A stretch of 64,000 nucleotides of DNA, taken from positions 1,736,001 through 1,800,000 of the forward strand of contig NZ_SDAK01000001.1 in the NCBI RefSeq assembly GCF_004210295.1, written 5' to 3'. Shown piece after piece: positions 1 through 9,290 of the stretch (its first letter is position 1; every line of letters starts with the position of its first letter). Position numbers and translations under genes: made by a program. Under the pieces are notes generated by a model. The model was not told where the DNA came from. It was given only the letters and a program-made list of their open reading frames with translations, and made no database searches. The stretch is from Lactococcus sp. S-13. GTDB taxonomy: Bacteria > Bacillota > Bacilli > Lactobacillales > Streptococcaceae.

Positions 1-2
1 CT

Positions 3-1055
3 GTACCATTTATGAGAAATGGAATTTCTACTGTGATTATGAATTATTATGATGTTTTAAGAAAAAATAATATAATTGAATTTGTGATAAATAATGAAAT
101 TGAAGATGATTATAAAACGCACATAGAATCTACAGGAGGAAAAATTTATTGTTGGGGAAGCAGGAATAGGAAACCGATAAGTTATTCAAAAAAATTAAGA
201 CAACTACTTAAAATGAATGATTACGATATCGTATACATTCACGGAAATAGTTCTACATTATCAGTTGAGCTTTTTTCGGCAAGAAAATTAAAAGTAAAAA
301 AAGTTGTTCATGCACATAATGTTGTAACAGAACATCCTTATATCGATAGAGTGCTGAAAAAATATTTCTTGAAACATTATGATTTGGGATTTGCTGCAAG
401 TGAAGATGCCGGTAAATTTCTATTTAATCAAAATGATTTTATTGTAATTCCAAATGGGATTGACATGAAGCATTTTTATTTTGATGTATTAAAAAGGAAA
501 GAAATTCGAGAAAAGTTAAAGATTACTGATGACACGAAGTTACTTCTACAGGTTGGTACATTTACAAAACAAAAGAATCATGATTTTAGTGTGAAACTTA
601 TGTCAAACATTCACGATAATAAAATCAAAATGATTTTTTTGGGCGAGGGGGAGTTACTAAATGAATTACGCTCTAAAATAAAAGAAAAGGGCTTAACAAA
701 TAATATAATATTTCAAACGCCATCAAATGATATTAATGGTTACTTTTCTGCAGCAGATGCAGTAATTCTCCCTTCTCTTTGGGAAGGCCTACCGTTAGTT
801 GGATTAGAAGCGCAGGCATCAGCTGTTCCTCTTGCTATATCGGACACATTGGATAGAAGATTAAATATTTGTGATACAGTAGTTACTTTACCTCTTAAAA
901 TTGAACCATGGAAAAAATGGATAATTGAGGAAATCACTCTTAATAGTGAAAGAGATGTTAAAAAAAATCAAAGAGATATAGAATATGCTGGATACGACAT
1001 AAATAAAAATGCTCATGATATGGAATTATATTTTAAAAAAATAAGTGGGTTATAA
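3..1055 (+). CDS. GT4-family glycosyltransferase, 5' end cut by window edge
   Basis: The protein probably transfers a sugar from a nucleotide-sugar donor to the lipid-linked repeat unit on the cytoplasmic face of the membrane. The C-terminal half has the GT-B donor-site pattern LWEGLPLVGLEAQ near residue 257 (counting from the first Met at base 12), which contains the E-x7-E motif of GT4 enzymes, and IPNGID lies before it. The frame is open upstream of that Met to the window edge (Val-Pro-Phe before it), so the true start lies outside the window. The stretch is very A+T-rich, as is usual for variable polysaccharide genes. It is followed 32 bases later by the Stealth gene on the same strand. 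The sugar specificity cannot be read. Confidence 0.85.
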   Translation, partial: VPFMRNGISTVIMNYYDVLRKNNIIEFVINNEIEDDYKTHIESTGGKIYCWGSRNRKPISYSKKLRQLLKMNDYDIVYIHGNSSTLSVELFSARKLKVKKVVHAHNVVTEHPYIDRVLKKYFLKHYDLGFAASEDAGKFLFNQNDFIVIPNGIDMKHFYFDVLKRKEIREKLKITDDTKLLLQVGTFTKQKNHDFSVKLMSNIHDNKIKMIFLGEGELLNELRSKIKEKGLTNNIIFQTPSNDINGYFSAADAVILPSLWEGLPLVGLEAQASAVPLAISDTLDRRLNICDTVVTLPLKIEPWKKWIIEEITLNSERDVKKNQRDIEYAGYDINKNAHDMELYFKKISGL

Positions 1056-1087
1056 TAAGGCACATTGAACAAATAATGAGGAAAATT

Positions 1088-2092
1088 ATGGAAGAAAAAA
1101 TTGACTTTGTAATAACCTGGGTGGATGGGAATGATCCAAAATGGTTAAAAGAGAAAAAAAAATATGAACTGGATAATGAAAGTGATGATAGGGATATTCG
1201 CTTTAGAGATATGGGGACGTTAAAGTATCTATTTAGAGGAATAGAGAAATTTTCACCTTGGGTAAATAAAATTTACTTTGTAACGTGGGGACATTTACCT
1301 GATTGGTTAGATACTGAAAATCCTAAACTAGAAATTATAAATCACAAAGATTTTATTCCTGAAAAATATTTACCGACATTTAACTCTAATACTATTGATT
1401 TAAATCTTTATCGTATAAAAAATTTGTCAAAAAATTTTGTTTACTTTAATGACGATATGTTTATTTTGAAGGAACTTAAACCAACTGATTTTTTTAAAAA
1501 AGGATTACCCTGTAATGAAGCAACATTAAGTGTCGCAACACCAGAAAAAAGACATCATAATTACACACCAATAATGAATATGGAAATAATTAATGAATAT
1601 TTTTCACGGCAAGAGGTTATGAAGAAGCATCCGTTTCAGTGGTTTAACCTAAAATACGGAAAATATTTATTAGCTAATTTTTGTCTCTTACCTTGGAAAA
1701 GATTCTCAGGAATTCGATATGATCATTTACCATCCTCTCTCCAAAAAGGAACTTTTGAAGAACTTTGGAGAAAAGAACATGATATTTTTGATATGACATG
1801 TATGAATAAATTTAGAAGTCCTTATGACATTAATCAATGGCTTCTTCAAGATTGGCAAATCTGTACGGGAAATTTTGTGCCAAGAAGCATAAAAATTGGT
1901 GAGGGGAACATCGATGTAAATGATGATTTAAAGAGCAACGAAAAAATTTATAAAAGTATTTCTAAACCAAAATATAAAATGACAGCAATAAATGATATGA
2001 TATTTAATGAAAATAATTTTGATGAAGTGAAGAAACACATTTTGCAAAATTTTGAGATATTGTTACCCTCCCCATCATCTTTTGAAAGGTAA
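1088..2092 (+). CDS. Stealth-family sugar-phosphate transferase
   Basis: The N-terminus IDFVITWVDGNDPKW is the conserved region 1 signature of Stealth proteins, and region 2 follows (RFRDMGTLKYLFRGIEKFSP, then YFNDDMF near residue 120). The family includes hexose-1-phosphoryltransferases that build phosphodiester-linked capsules and the human GlcNAc-phosphotransferase. I chose the ATG at 1088 because GAGG sits five bases before it; another Met at 1076 lacks such a site. The gene lies in the polysaccharide operon between two GT4 genes. A phosphodiester-linked sugar in the polymer would also fit the NAGPA-type phosphodiester glycosidase gene near the end of the locus. That link is inference; the family assignment is firm. 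Confidence 0.88.
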   Translation: MEEKIDFVITWVDGNDPKWLKEKKKYELDNESDDRDIRFRDMGTLKYLFRGIEKFSPWVNKIYFVTWGHLPDWLDTENPKLEIINHKDFIPEKYLPTFNSNTIDLNLYRIKNLSKNFVYFNDDMFILKELKPTDFFKKGLPCNEATLSVATPEKRHHNYTPIMNMEIINEYFSRQEVMKKHPFQWFNLKYGKYLLANFCLLPWKRFSGIRYDHLPSSLQKGTFEELWRKEHDIFDMTCMNKFRSPYDINQWLLQDWQICTGNFVPRSIKIGEGNIDVNDDLKSNEKIYKSISKPKYKMTAINDMIFNENNFDEVKKHILQNFEILLPSPSSFER

Positions 2093-2103
2093 TTAGAGTT
2101 GAT

Positions 2104-3192
2104 ATGAAAAAAATAATTGTTTTTGTTGATTTACTTGGAGGAAATGGTGGAACTGAAAAAGTCATTAATGATGTTTTAAAATATTATAAAGATAGTTCAA
2201 AATTTGAAGTATCTATTGTGAATTTTGGATCAATTTCAACAAAAAAATGGGTAAACAAAGGAGTGAAACAAATTAATTTCTTTCCCTTCTCTTTTATTCG
2301 AAAAATAAAAGGGATTAGGAAATTTTTATTTCTTTTTGAATTACTATTTTTTTCAATAATTAAAACAGATATTGTTATTACTATTCATTTAGATACTTTA
2401 AAAATATTAGCAATAGCTAGAAAAATTAATTTGAAAAAATTTGAAATTTCATCTTGGATTCATTTTGGTTTAAAAACTTCCCAATTTTTTTCTGAAAAAA
2501 ATTTTAAGGAATTAATAAAGTATTCGGATTCTTTTCTTTCTATTACGGATGAAAATACAGATTTTCTTTTAGAAAAGCATTATCCTAAAGAAAAAATAAT
2601 AACTTTATATAATCCAGTTAAAAGACAAGAAAAAACCATCGCAATAAATAATCAAAAATTTATTTACATAGGAAGATTAACTTTTGGAAGTACAACTCAA
2701 AAAAATAATAAAGAAATGCTTGACGCTTTCTCAATAATAAAAGATTTGAATTGGAGTTTAGATATTTATGGGGATGGAGAGGATAGGATAAAAGAACAAG
2801 AATACGTAAAAGAACTTAAAATTGATAAAAAAATAAAATTTATTGGTTGGAAAGACTCCCCTTTTGAAGAAATAGAACAAGCAGCTGCTATTATTTCTAC
2901 TTCTACACATGAAGGTTTTGGACTATCAATGATTGAAGCATTATCATATGGTGTACCTGTAATTAGTAGTAATATAGAAGGTCCAAAAGTTTTTTTATCA
3001 CCACAAAATAGTTTGTGTTATCAACTAGGAAATGTAGACGAACTCGCTTTAATATTGAAAAATTTTATTCAAAAAAAAATTAGCTTTCAATCAAGTAATA
3101 TAAAGAATTCCATAGAACCATTTTATGAAAAAAACTATTTTTACAAATTCAATCAGTTTTTAGATGGAGAAATTAATGATAAATCGAAATAA
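2104..3192 (+). CDS. GT4-family glycosyltransferase
   Basis: This 362-residue protein has a Rossmann-like N-terminus (VFVDLLGGNGGTEKVINDVL, with the acceptor-side GG-x-E pattern) and a GT4 donor motif THEGFGLSMIEALSYG around residue 269, including E-x7-E. It should add one sugar to the undecaprenyl-linked repeat unit in the cytoplasm. It starts 11 bases after the Stealth gene and its end overlaps the next gene, so the genes are cotranscribed. The base composition is strongly A+T-rich with many AAA and ATA codons. Donor and linkage are not predictable from the sequence. Confidence 0.88.
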   Translation: MKKIIVFVDLLGGNGGTEKVINDVLKYYKDSSKFEVSIVNFGSISTKKWVNKGVKQINFFPFSFIRKIKGIRKFLFLFELLFFSIIKTDIVITIHLDTLKILAIARKINLKKFEISSWIHFGLKTSQFFSEKNFKELIKYSDSFLSITDENTDFLLEKHYPKEKIITLYNPVKRQEKTIAINNQKFIYIGRLTFGSTTQKNNKEMLDAFSIIKDLNWSLDIYGDGEDRIKEQEYVKELKIDKKIKFIGWKDSPFEEIEQAAAIISTSTHEGFGLSMIEALSYGVPVISSNIEGPKVFLSPQNSLCYQLGNVDELALILKNFIQKKISFQSSNIKNSIEPFYEKNYFYKFNQFLDGEINDKSK

Positions 3193-4369
3193 AGAAAAAT
3201 CTTTAAATTTTATTCTGGGAATAATTTTTGGAGTATTGCTATATTTTCAAATTTTAGTACAGAATTTGGCAAACTTAAATTTGATTGGAGCATTCGAAAA
3301 TAATCAGAAGTACATTTACTTTGTAATTTTTATTATTTCTCTAATTTTTAATATGAATCACCTAAAAGATCTCATCTTTTTTGTTCCTTTTGCTATCTTT
3401 GGAATTATTAGTTATAAAATTTTAAGGGATACTTCTGTTATTGGTCTTTTTTTAGTTTCATTTTCTTTAAGAAGGATTGAAGTTTATAATATTATAAATA
3501 TTTTTTACTATGTTTACTGGTCTTATTTTCTCACGATGATGTTTCTTTTATTAATAAGAGTGACAACAAATTTATATCAAACTACTGCATTTGGAGAAGG
3601 ACAAGGGTGGACTTTTGGTTTTCCAAATCATAATGCAGTTGGTCGAGTTCTGATGATTGGTTGTTTTCTTAATTTAGTTCTTAAATTGATAGAAAATAAG
3701 AGATATTCTAGGTTACAAAATAGTTTATGGTGGATAATTCAAATTATTTTTTATTTTATGATGCTTCTTAGTGCTTCAAGTGGTGCCATATTTGGAATGA
3801 TTATTTCTTTATTCTGTTATTTTTTTATTTCTCAGTTTAAAGGAATTAAAAAAGCCAGAAAAGTAATTTTCCTGGGATGGGTTTCAGTTGTTTCTTTTAT
3901 TGGAAGTGTAATTTTTACAATATTATCCTTAACGGAAAGAGTGTATATCGCTGATACATTTTGGTATAATTTAAATAGAATTATGACTGGACGCATTGCA
4001 TTAGGAGAATTAAACTATAAAATTTTTGGAATGAGTATTATGGGAAATCCTGCTTATATCCCTAGTACAGAAGGAGTACCAAATTATTCTTTAGGATTTA
4101 CCTATAACTTTATAGATAATAGTTATTTAGTTGTGATGATAAGGTATGGTATTGTTTTTTTAATTATTTTGTTGATTTTTTATTTATTATTAATTCGAAA
4201 AATTGTTAAAAAACAACTTATTGTATTATTTATTCCAATAATTGCACTTTCAATTTATGGTATCGTCGAAAATATGATTTATGCTTATGCGACAAATTTC
4301 GTACTTTTGTGGTTAGGACTATGGTTAAAACCACATATAACTGAAGAAAATAAGGAAATTGAAGAATGA
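3176..4369 (+). CDS. Wzy-like polysaccharide polymerase
   Basis: The protein is about 397 residues of almost continuous hydrophobic segments (roughly ten), with a longer loop around bases 3960-4120 before the last membrane spans. This is the layout of O-antigen/EPS polymerases, which join repeat units on the outer face of the membrane. Sequence motifs are weak in this family, so the call rests on topology and context: glycosyltransferases on both sides and a flippase downstream. I chose the ATG at 3176 because GGAGA lies five bases upstream; the Met at 3164 has no ribosome-binding site. The start overlaps the end of the previous gene by 17 bases. Confidence 0.75.
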   Translation: MINRNKEKSLNFILGIIFGVLLYFQILVQNLANLNLIGAFENNQKYIYFVIFIISLIFNMNHLKDLIFFVPFAIFGIISYKILRDTSVIGLFLVSFSLRRIEVYNIINIFYYVYWSYFLTMMFLLLIRVTTNLYQTTAFGEGQGWTFGFPNHNAVGRVLMIGCFLNLVLKLIENKRYSRLQNSLWWIIQIIFYFMMLLSASSGAIFGMIISLFCYFFISQFKGIKKARKVIFLGWVSVVSFIGSVIFTILSLTERVYIADTFWYNLNRIMTGRIALGELNYKIFGMSIMGNPAYIPSTEGVPNYSLGFTYNFIDNSYLVVMIRYGIVFLIILLIFYLLLIRKIVKKQLIVLFIPIIALSIYGIVENMIYAYATNFVLLWLGLWLKPHITEENKEIEE

Positions 4370-5343
4370 ATGAAGGAGTAAAAGTTTCTGTTATAGTACC
4401 TGTATTCAACGTTGAAAAATACGTGAGAGAATGTCTCATTTCTATTCAAAACCAAACTCTAAAAGAGATTGAGATTATTTTAATAAATGATGGATCAACA
4501 GATGATAGTATTCAGAATATTTCGGATTTAATTGATCGGGATAAAAGAATTATCTTAATTAACCAGAAAAATGGGGGCCTTTCTTCAGCACGTAATACGG
4601 GATTGGAGTATGCTAAGGGAGAGTATATTAGTTTTGTTGATTCGGATGATTATTTAAATGATAAATTCTTGGAATGTTTATATATAGAAGCTAAACGAGA
4701 AAATCTTGATATTGTTCGTGGGAGTTTTCAGCGACCTAAAGATTCTGATAATAAGTTGGCATGGGAAGATGTAGATGTAAATAAACTAAAACCAGATTTA
4801 GTAATTACAGGAGGAGAATTATTAAAACTACTATCTATTTATAATTTAAAAATGATGGTTTGGTTATCACTATATAAACGAGATTTCTTAGATTCTAATC
4901 ACCTAAGATTTGAAGAAGGGATTATTCTAGAGGATGTAGAATTTATGCCTCGTGCATTATTATTAGCAAGAAGAGTTAGGGCTATAAAAAGAAAAAACTA
5001 TTTTTATAGAGTAAGAGAAGATAGTATTTTAGGGAATATTCAAAATTCTAAAAAACACCTAGATGCTATTGGACAATTTTTAAAAAAAGATTTATTAATT
5101 AAAAATGTGAATAATCAAGAAAGCATAAACTATTTGTGTAGAGCGTTATTATATTCCTATTTTTCTTACGCACGGGAAGTTAGTATTACTCCAGATTTTG
5201 AACTTTTAAATCAAGCAACAAAATCATTGAGTATAAGGGGGGTTATTCCTTTGAAATCTTATATCAAATTAAAAATTCAAATATTTTTGATAAAAAGAAT
5301 TGGGATAAAACAATATAACTCATTAAAAATGAAACTATTTTAG
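4366..5343 (+). CDS. GT2-family glycosyltransferase (EpsJ-like)
   Basis: The N-terminal 110 residues form a GT-A domain: VSVIVPVFNVEKYVRECL, then LINDGSTDDS, and the metal-binding stretch FVDSDDYL near residue 92. The C-terminal part is basic and amphipathic, as in many EPS transferases that associate with the membrane. The protein should add a sugar to the growing repeat unit. The start ATG overlaps the stop of the polymerase gene by four bases (ATGA), which suggests translational coupling. The next gene begins about 100 bases downstream, after a short A+T-rich gap. Confidence 0.88.
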   Translation: MNEGVKVSVIVPVFNVEKYVRECLISIQNQTLKEIEIILINDGSTDDSIQNISDLIDRDKRIILINQKNGGLSSARNTGLEYAKGEYISFVDSDDYLNDKFLECLYIEAKRENLDIVRGSFQRPKDSDNKLAWEDVDVNKLKPDLVITGGELLKLLSIYNLKMMVWLSLYKRDFLDSNHLRFEEGIILEDVEFMPRALLLARRVRAIKRKNYFYRVREDSILGNIQNSKKHLDAIGQFLKKDLLIKNVNNQESINYLCRALLYSYFSYAREVSITPDFELLNQATKSLSIRGVIPLKSYIKLKIQIFLIKRIGIKQYNSLKMKLF

Positions 5344-5444
5344 TTTTAAAATTGAATATAAAACATTGGCTTTTTTACGTACTTAATAATAGTATTAATA
5401 CTAGCTAAATGGGAGAATTTCTTAGTGCAGAGAGAATAAATATT

Positions 5445-7286
5445 ATGAAATTAGTAAAGAATTTTTTATTAAATGGACTATATCAATTGTTACTTGTTAT
5501 ATTACCTTTGGTTACAGCTCCATACGTATCAAGGGTTCTTGGGGCTCATGGAGTAGGAATTTATGCATTCACAGGGGCAAATGTCCAATACTTTGTGTTA
5601 CTGGCTGTTTTAGGAACATCAACTTATGGAAATAGAGAAATTGCTTATCATCAAAATGATAAGCAAAAAAGAAGTGATATTTTCTGGGGAATTAACTTTT
5701 TGAGTTGGATTACTGCAGCAATTTCACTATTTGCTTTTGGTATTTTTATTATAGTGAGTCGTAAATACCAAGATATTTATGCTTGGCAAAGTTTATTGAT
5801 TTTAACAAGTCTTTTTGATATTTCTTGGTACTTTATGGGGCGAGAAAATTTTAAAGTTACTGTTACTAGAAATTTTATATTTAAAATTTTAACTGTTATT
5901 TCTATTTTTATTTTTGTAAAGAATAGTAATGATTTACCAATATATATTGCAATTATGTGCATTGGTGGATTATTGGGAAGTATTTCATTGTGGCCATATT
6001 TAAAACATGAAGTTTTTAAACCAAAATTAAAGAATCTAAATCTTAAAAAGCATTTGCATTATACAATTATCCTGTTCATTCCAACTATTGCCGTCCAGAT
6101 TTATTGGGTGGCAAATAAATCTATGATTGGACTTATGGATTCTGTTGTCCATGCAGGATTTTTCCAGCAATCTGATTCGATGATTAAAATGGCTTTGTCT
6201 ATTATTGGAACAATTGGAGTTGTTATGTTACCTCATGTTGCAAGTATGCACTCAGAAGGGAATATAAATGGAATTAGAAATTCTATTGTAAAAACGTTTA
6301 ACATCGCAACAGGGATTTCATTTGGTATATTTTTTGGAATTTTAGGGATTTCTTTGAAATTTGCACCATTTTTTTTTGGGAAATCTTTTGAGATGGTTGG
6401 ATTAATCATGATGATTGAAGCTCCGATTATCATATTCATTCCAATGAGTAATGTTTTTGGAACTCAGTATCTTTTGCCTTTAAATAGGATGAAACCATAT
6501 ACTTTTTCAGTGACTTTTGGTGCTATTTTAAATATCGTTGTTAATCTAGCATTTATACCGTTATTTGGAGTGATCGGAGCAACGGCAGCAACTGTGATAT
6601 CTGAATTTGCAGTTACAGCTTACCAATATTTTTCAATCAGAAAAGAGTTTTCATTCAGTGATTTATTTGGTGGACTTTGGAAATATTTTATCTCAGGTCT
6701 ATTGATGTTTGTCGTCGTTTTTTGGATGAATCAATCATTTAAAATGACAATGATTCAGCTGATACTCCAAATTGTCGTAGGAATTCTCATCTATATCCTA
6801 TCTAACATCTTATTAAAAACACAGCTATGGCTTATGGCATCAGATCTTTTAGGAAAAATGCAGAATCGGGTGTCAGGAAATCATATCCGCATAGATCAAG
6901 ACCAAGAAATTCTCGAACACCCATTAGATACGATTGAAGCTTCGATTGATCAATTTGACATTCTTTTTCAAGAAGTCGATGAAAAAGAAAGATTATCTCA
7001 TGCGAACTTTTTGACAACTCTTAATAATTTTGAGAACACACTAAAAAATGTAACATTTAATGATGATTTAAACAAAAATGATATAATAAGACTATCAGAT
7101 TTCATCGCTGAGCTTAGTATAATGATGAGCAAAAAAAGAGAGTATCTTAAAGTTCAAGACCAAGAGCAATTATATCAATTCGCTCAAGGTTTAAATATCC
7201 TTGTATCAAAAATGGAGAAAATTGCACAAGAAGAGCACTCGCCAAAAGAGCTAAAAGAATGGTTCAAAAATGAATTAGGCGAATAG
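5445..7286 (+). CDS. Wzx-like polysaccharide flippase with long soluble C-terminal tail
   Basis: The first 450 or so residues are a polysaccharide-synthase/MATE-type flippase: NFLLNGLYQLLLVILPLVTA at the start, RVLGAHGVG, and about twelve to fourteen membrane segments. It should move the lipid-linked repeat unit across the membrane. After the last membrane span (near base 6830) there are about 150 polar, charged residues rich in predicted helix and heptad-like spacing, ending KEWFKNELGE. Ordinary flippases of this family are near 470-480 residues, so the 613-residue length is due to this tail. I chose the ATG at 5445 (AGAGA upstream) over an earlier Met at 5409. The base composition becomes less A+T-rich from the tail onward. 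Confidence 0.85.
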   Translation: MKLVKNFLLNGLYQLLLVILPLVTAPYVSRVLGAHGVGIYAFTGANVQYFVLLAVLGTSTYGNREIAYHQNDKQKRSDIFWGINFLSWITAAISLFAFGIFIIVSRKYQDIYAWQSLLILTSLFDISWYFMGRENFKVTVTRNFIFKILTVISIFIFVKNSNDLPIYIAIMCIGGLLGSISLWPYLKHEVFKPKLKNLNLKKHLHYTIILFIPTIAVQIYWVANKSMIGLMDSVVHAGFFQQSDSMIKMALSIIGTIGVVMLPHVASMHSEGNINGIRNSIVKTFNIATGISFGIFFGILGISLKFAPFFFGKSFEMVGLIMMIEAPIIIFIPMSNVFGTQYLLPLNRMKPYTFSVTFGAILNIVVNLAFIPLFGVIGATAATVISEFAVTAYQYFSIRKEFSFSDLFGGLWKYFISGLLMFVVVFWMNQSFKMTMIQLILQIVVGILIYILSNILLKTQLWLMASDLLGKMQNRVSGNHIRIDQDQEILEHPLDTIEASIDQFDILFQEVDEKERLSHANFLTTLNNFENTLKNVTFNDDLNKNDIIRLSDFIAELSIMMSKKREYLKVQDQEQLYQFAQGLNILVSKMEKIAQEEHSPKELKEWFKNELGE

Positions 7287-7329
7287 CTTTGTCAAGTAAA
7301 AAGCGAGGAACAGCAAGAAAGACACAATC

Positions 7330-8238
7330 ATGGAACGGAAAAACAAAAAGAAAAAAAGTAAATTTTGGATCATTCCAGTAGTCATCTTACTCATCATTCT
7401 GGGGATTGGAGGCTATTTTCTCAAAGATTCACTAACCTCAAAACCAACAAAAACAACGCAGTCGTCAAGTGCGGCTGACCAGCCGAAAAAAACGTCAAAA
7501 AAAGACGGTTATGTAGAGCAAAAAGGTGAAGAAGCTGCTGTGGGTAGTATAGTACTTGTAGATGATGCTGGTGTACCAGAGTGGGTTAAAGTTCCCTCAA
7601 AGGTAAATCTAGATAAATTTACTGATTTATCTACGAATAATATCACTATTTATCGAATTAACAATCCGGAAGTCTTAAAAACAGTTACCAATCGTACGGA
7701 TCAACGAATGAAAATGTCAGAAGTTATAGCTAAGTATCCTAATGCTTTGATTATGAATGCTTCCGCATTTAATATGCAGACAGGACAAGTAGCTGGATTT
7801 CAAATTAATAATGGAAAGTTGATTCAAGACTGGAGTCCAGGTACAACGACTCAATATGCTTTTGTTATTAACAAAGATGGTTCGTGCAAAATTTATGATT
7901 CAAGTACACCTGCTTCAACTATTATTAAAAACGGAGGGCAACAAGCCTATGATTTTGGTACTGCGATTATCCGTGATGGTAAAATTCAACCAAGTGATGG
8001 CTCAGTAGATTGGAAGATCCATATTTTTATTGCGAATGATAAAGATAATAATCTCTATGCTATCTTGAGTGATACAAATGCAGGTTATGATAATATAATG
8101 AAATCAGTATCAAATTTGAAGCTCCAAAATATGTTATTACTTGATAGTGGTGGCTCAAGTCAATTATCTGTCAACGGTAAAACGATTGTTGCTAGTCAAG
8201 ATGATCGATCCGTACCGGATTATGTTGTGATGAAATAA
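7330..8238 (+). CDS. epsL: NAGPA-domain (phosphodiester glycosidase) membrane-anchored protein, EpsL-like
   Basis: A basic N-terminus and one hydrophobic segment (residues 12-30) anchor the protein to the membrane. A Ser/Thr/Lys-rich linker follows, then a domain of about 200 residues matching the phosphodiester glycosidase (NAGPA) fold: MNASAFNM, QVAGFQINNGK, and LLLDSGGSSQLSVNGK near the C-terminus. Members include the enzyme that removes GlcNAc from mannose-6-phosphate in lysosomal targeting; bacterial roles in exopolysaccharide loci are poorly defined. Its place after the flippase and before a reversed LytR-like gene matches epsL of the L. lactis eps clusters. A role in trimming or processing a phosphodiester-linked polymer is inference. 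The gene ends at a bidirectional terminator. Confidence 0.82.
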   Translation: MERKNKKKKSKFWIIPVVILLIILGIGGYFLKDSLTSKPTKTTQSSSAADQPKKTSKKDGYVEQKGEEAAVGSIVLVDDAGVPEWVKVPSKVNLDKFTDLSTNNITIYRINNPEVLKTVTNRTDQRMKMSEVIAKYPNALIMNASAFNMQTGQVAGFQINNGKLIQDWSPGTTTQYAFVINKDGSCKIYDSSTPASTIIKNGGQQAYDFGTAIIRDGKIQPSDGSVDWKIHIFIANDKDNNLYAILSDTNAGYDNIMKSVSNLKLQNMLLLDSGGSSQLSVNGKTIVASQDDRSVPDYVVMK

Positions 8239-8270
8239 AAATAAAAGAACCTCTTGGTTCTTTTATTTTA
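8237..8270. terminator. Bidirectional terminator between epsL and the LCP-like gene
   Basis: A perfect inverted repeat has arms at 8237-8251 and 8256-8270 and a TCTT loop. It carries A-rich and T-rich ends on both sides, so it can stop transcription from either strand. The right arm overlaps the stop codon of the reversed LCP-like gene. Confidence 0.85.
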
Positions 8271-9165
8271 GAGATTTTTCAAAAAGGGTTTTGACCGAGT
8301 CTAATTCTGTTTGAGAAACTACCTTAGCTCCATTTTCATCTGTTGTATGTAGATTGAGTTTGCTGGTATTCTTTAGGGCCCTATTGTAGCTCATAACGAT
8401 TGTTTTAGCTTCATCGAAACTTATATTGGTTTGAACAGTGTTTGAAAAAGCATAGAGAATTTCTCGATAGTAATTGAAACTTTCAAGTTTTTTCATATGA
8501 GCAATTTTTTGAATATTACCGTAGAGTTCCATTGAGACATTTTGAATCCGAGTGATTGAAGCATCCAAATCAGTATCATCAATTTGTGTCATATAGGCTT
8601 GGACTTGATCAGCAGTTTGTAAATTAACAGTTCCTTGTTTAAATTCATAACCTTCAGCATTGAATGCCTTTGGATTTTGCATGGTGATTCCACCAGTGGC
8701 CTGTACAAGTGATCCCATTTTATTAACATCAATCTGAATTACTTTGTTAATGGACACATTCAATAGGTCTTTAACCATCTGGAAAATTCCATCATCTCCA
8801 TTCGTATTGTAAACTTCAGTGATTGTTTTTTGATTAGGCATTGTCGCAAAAACTGGGAAGTTCATGAAAGTAGTTTGATTTGTCTTTACATTCGTTGAAG
8901 CTAAAACAGTAGCATAAGCTGTATTTTTAGAATTATTTTTACCAGTTTCAATGATAAGTGTGGTGAATGTTTTAGACTTTTTTAAGTCGATACTTGTTGT
9001 TTTAGGGAAATTTTTATATGTTGTTGAAAAGGTTGATTCAACATTTCTATAAGCTGCGTAGGCTATAGAAGCAACAGCGATAATTACTAATACAAAAATA
9101 ATTGAAATAACTTTTAGTACTGTGTGTTTTTTCTTACGATAATGACGCCTCTTTTTTTGATTCAT
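8263..9165 (-). CDS. LytR-CpsA-Psr (LCP)-like membrane protein, OrfY-like
   Basis: A basic cytoplasmic tail (KKRRHYRKKKHT) and one membrane segment (residues 18-40) precede an extracellular domain with the LCP fold pattern: TLIIETG, YATVLAS, TTFMNFP, a KVIQIDVNKMGSLVQATGGI stretch and QVQAYM. LCP enzymes ligate undecaprenyl-linked polymers to peptidoglycan. Its position at the end of the eps locus on the opposite strand matches orfY of L. lactis. The usual catalytic Arg/Asp after the MNFP strand (family SIPRD) is not visible here, and the canonical D/R-rich loop is degenerate. It may therefore be a divergent or regulatory member rather than an active ligase. Confidence 0.75.
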   Translation of the reverse strand: MNQKKRRHYRKKKHTVLKVISIIFVLVIIAVASIAYAAYRNVESTFSTTYKNFPKTTSIDLKKSKTFTTLIIETGKNNSKNTAYATVLASTNVKTNQTTFMNFPVFATMPNQKTITEVYNTNGDDGIFQMVKDLLNVSINKVIQIDVNKMGSLVQATGGITMQNPKAFNAEGYEFKQGTVNLQTADQVQAYMTQIDDTDLDASITRIQNVSMELYGNIQKIAHMKKLESFNYYREILYAFSNTVQTNISFDEAKTIVMSYNRALKNTSKLNLHTTDENGAKVVSQTELDSVKTLFEKSLK

Positions 9166-9196
9166 GGTATCTCCATATACATATTATATAACTTAA

Positions 9197-9205
9197 ATTA
9201 TACCA
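9197..9205 (-). promoter_or_regulatory. Extended -10 promoter of the LCP-like gene
   Basis: On the minus strand the sequence TGG-TATAAT gives an extended -10 element about 30 bases upstream of the ATG at 9165. A good -35 box is not seen. The ribosome-binding site GGAGA precedes the start. Confidence 0.5.
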
Positions 9206-9290
9206 TATTTAATAACAAATTTAAATGTAAGAATAGTGACGTTAAGTCAAGTTTTTAGAGTAACAAACGTAGAATTTTAATCTATTTATT

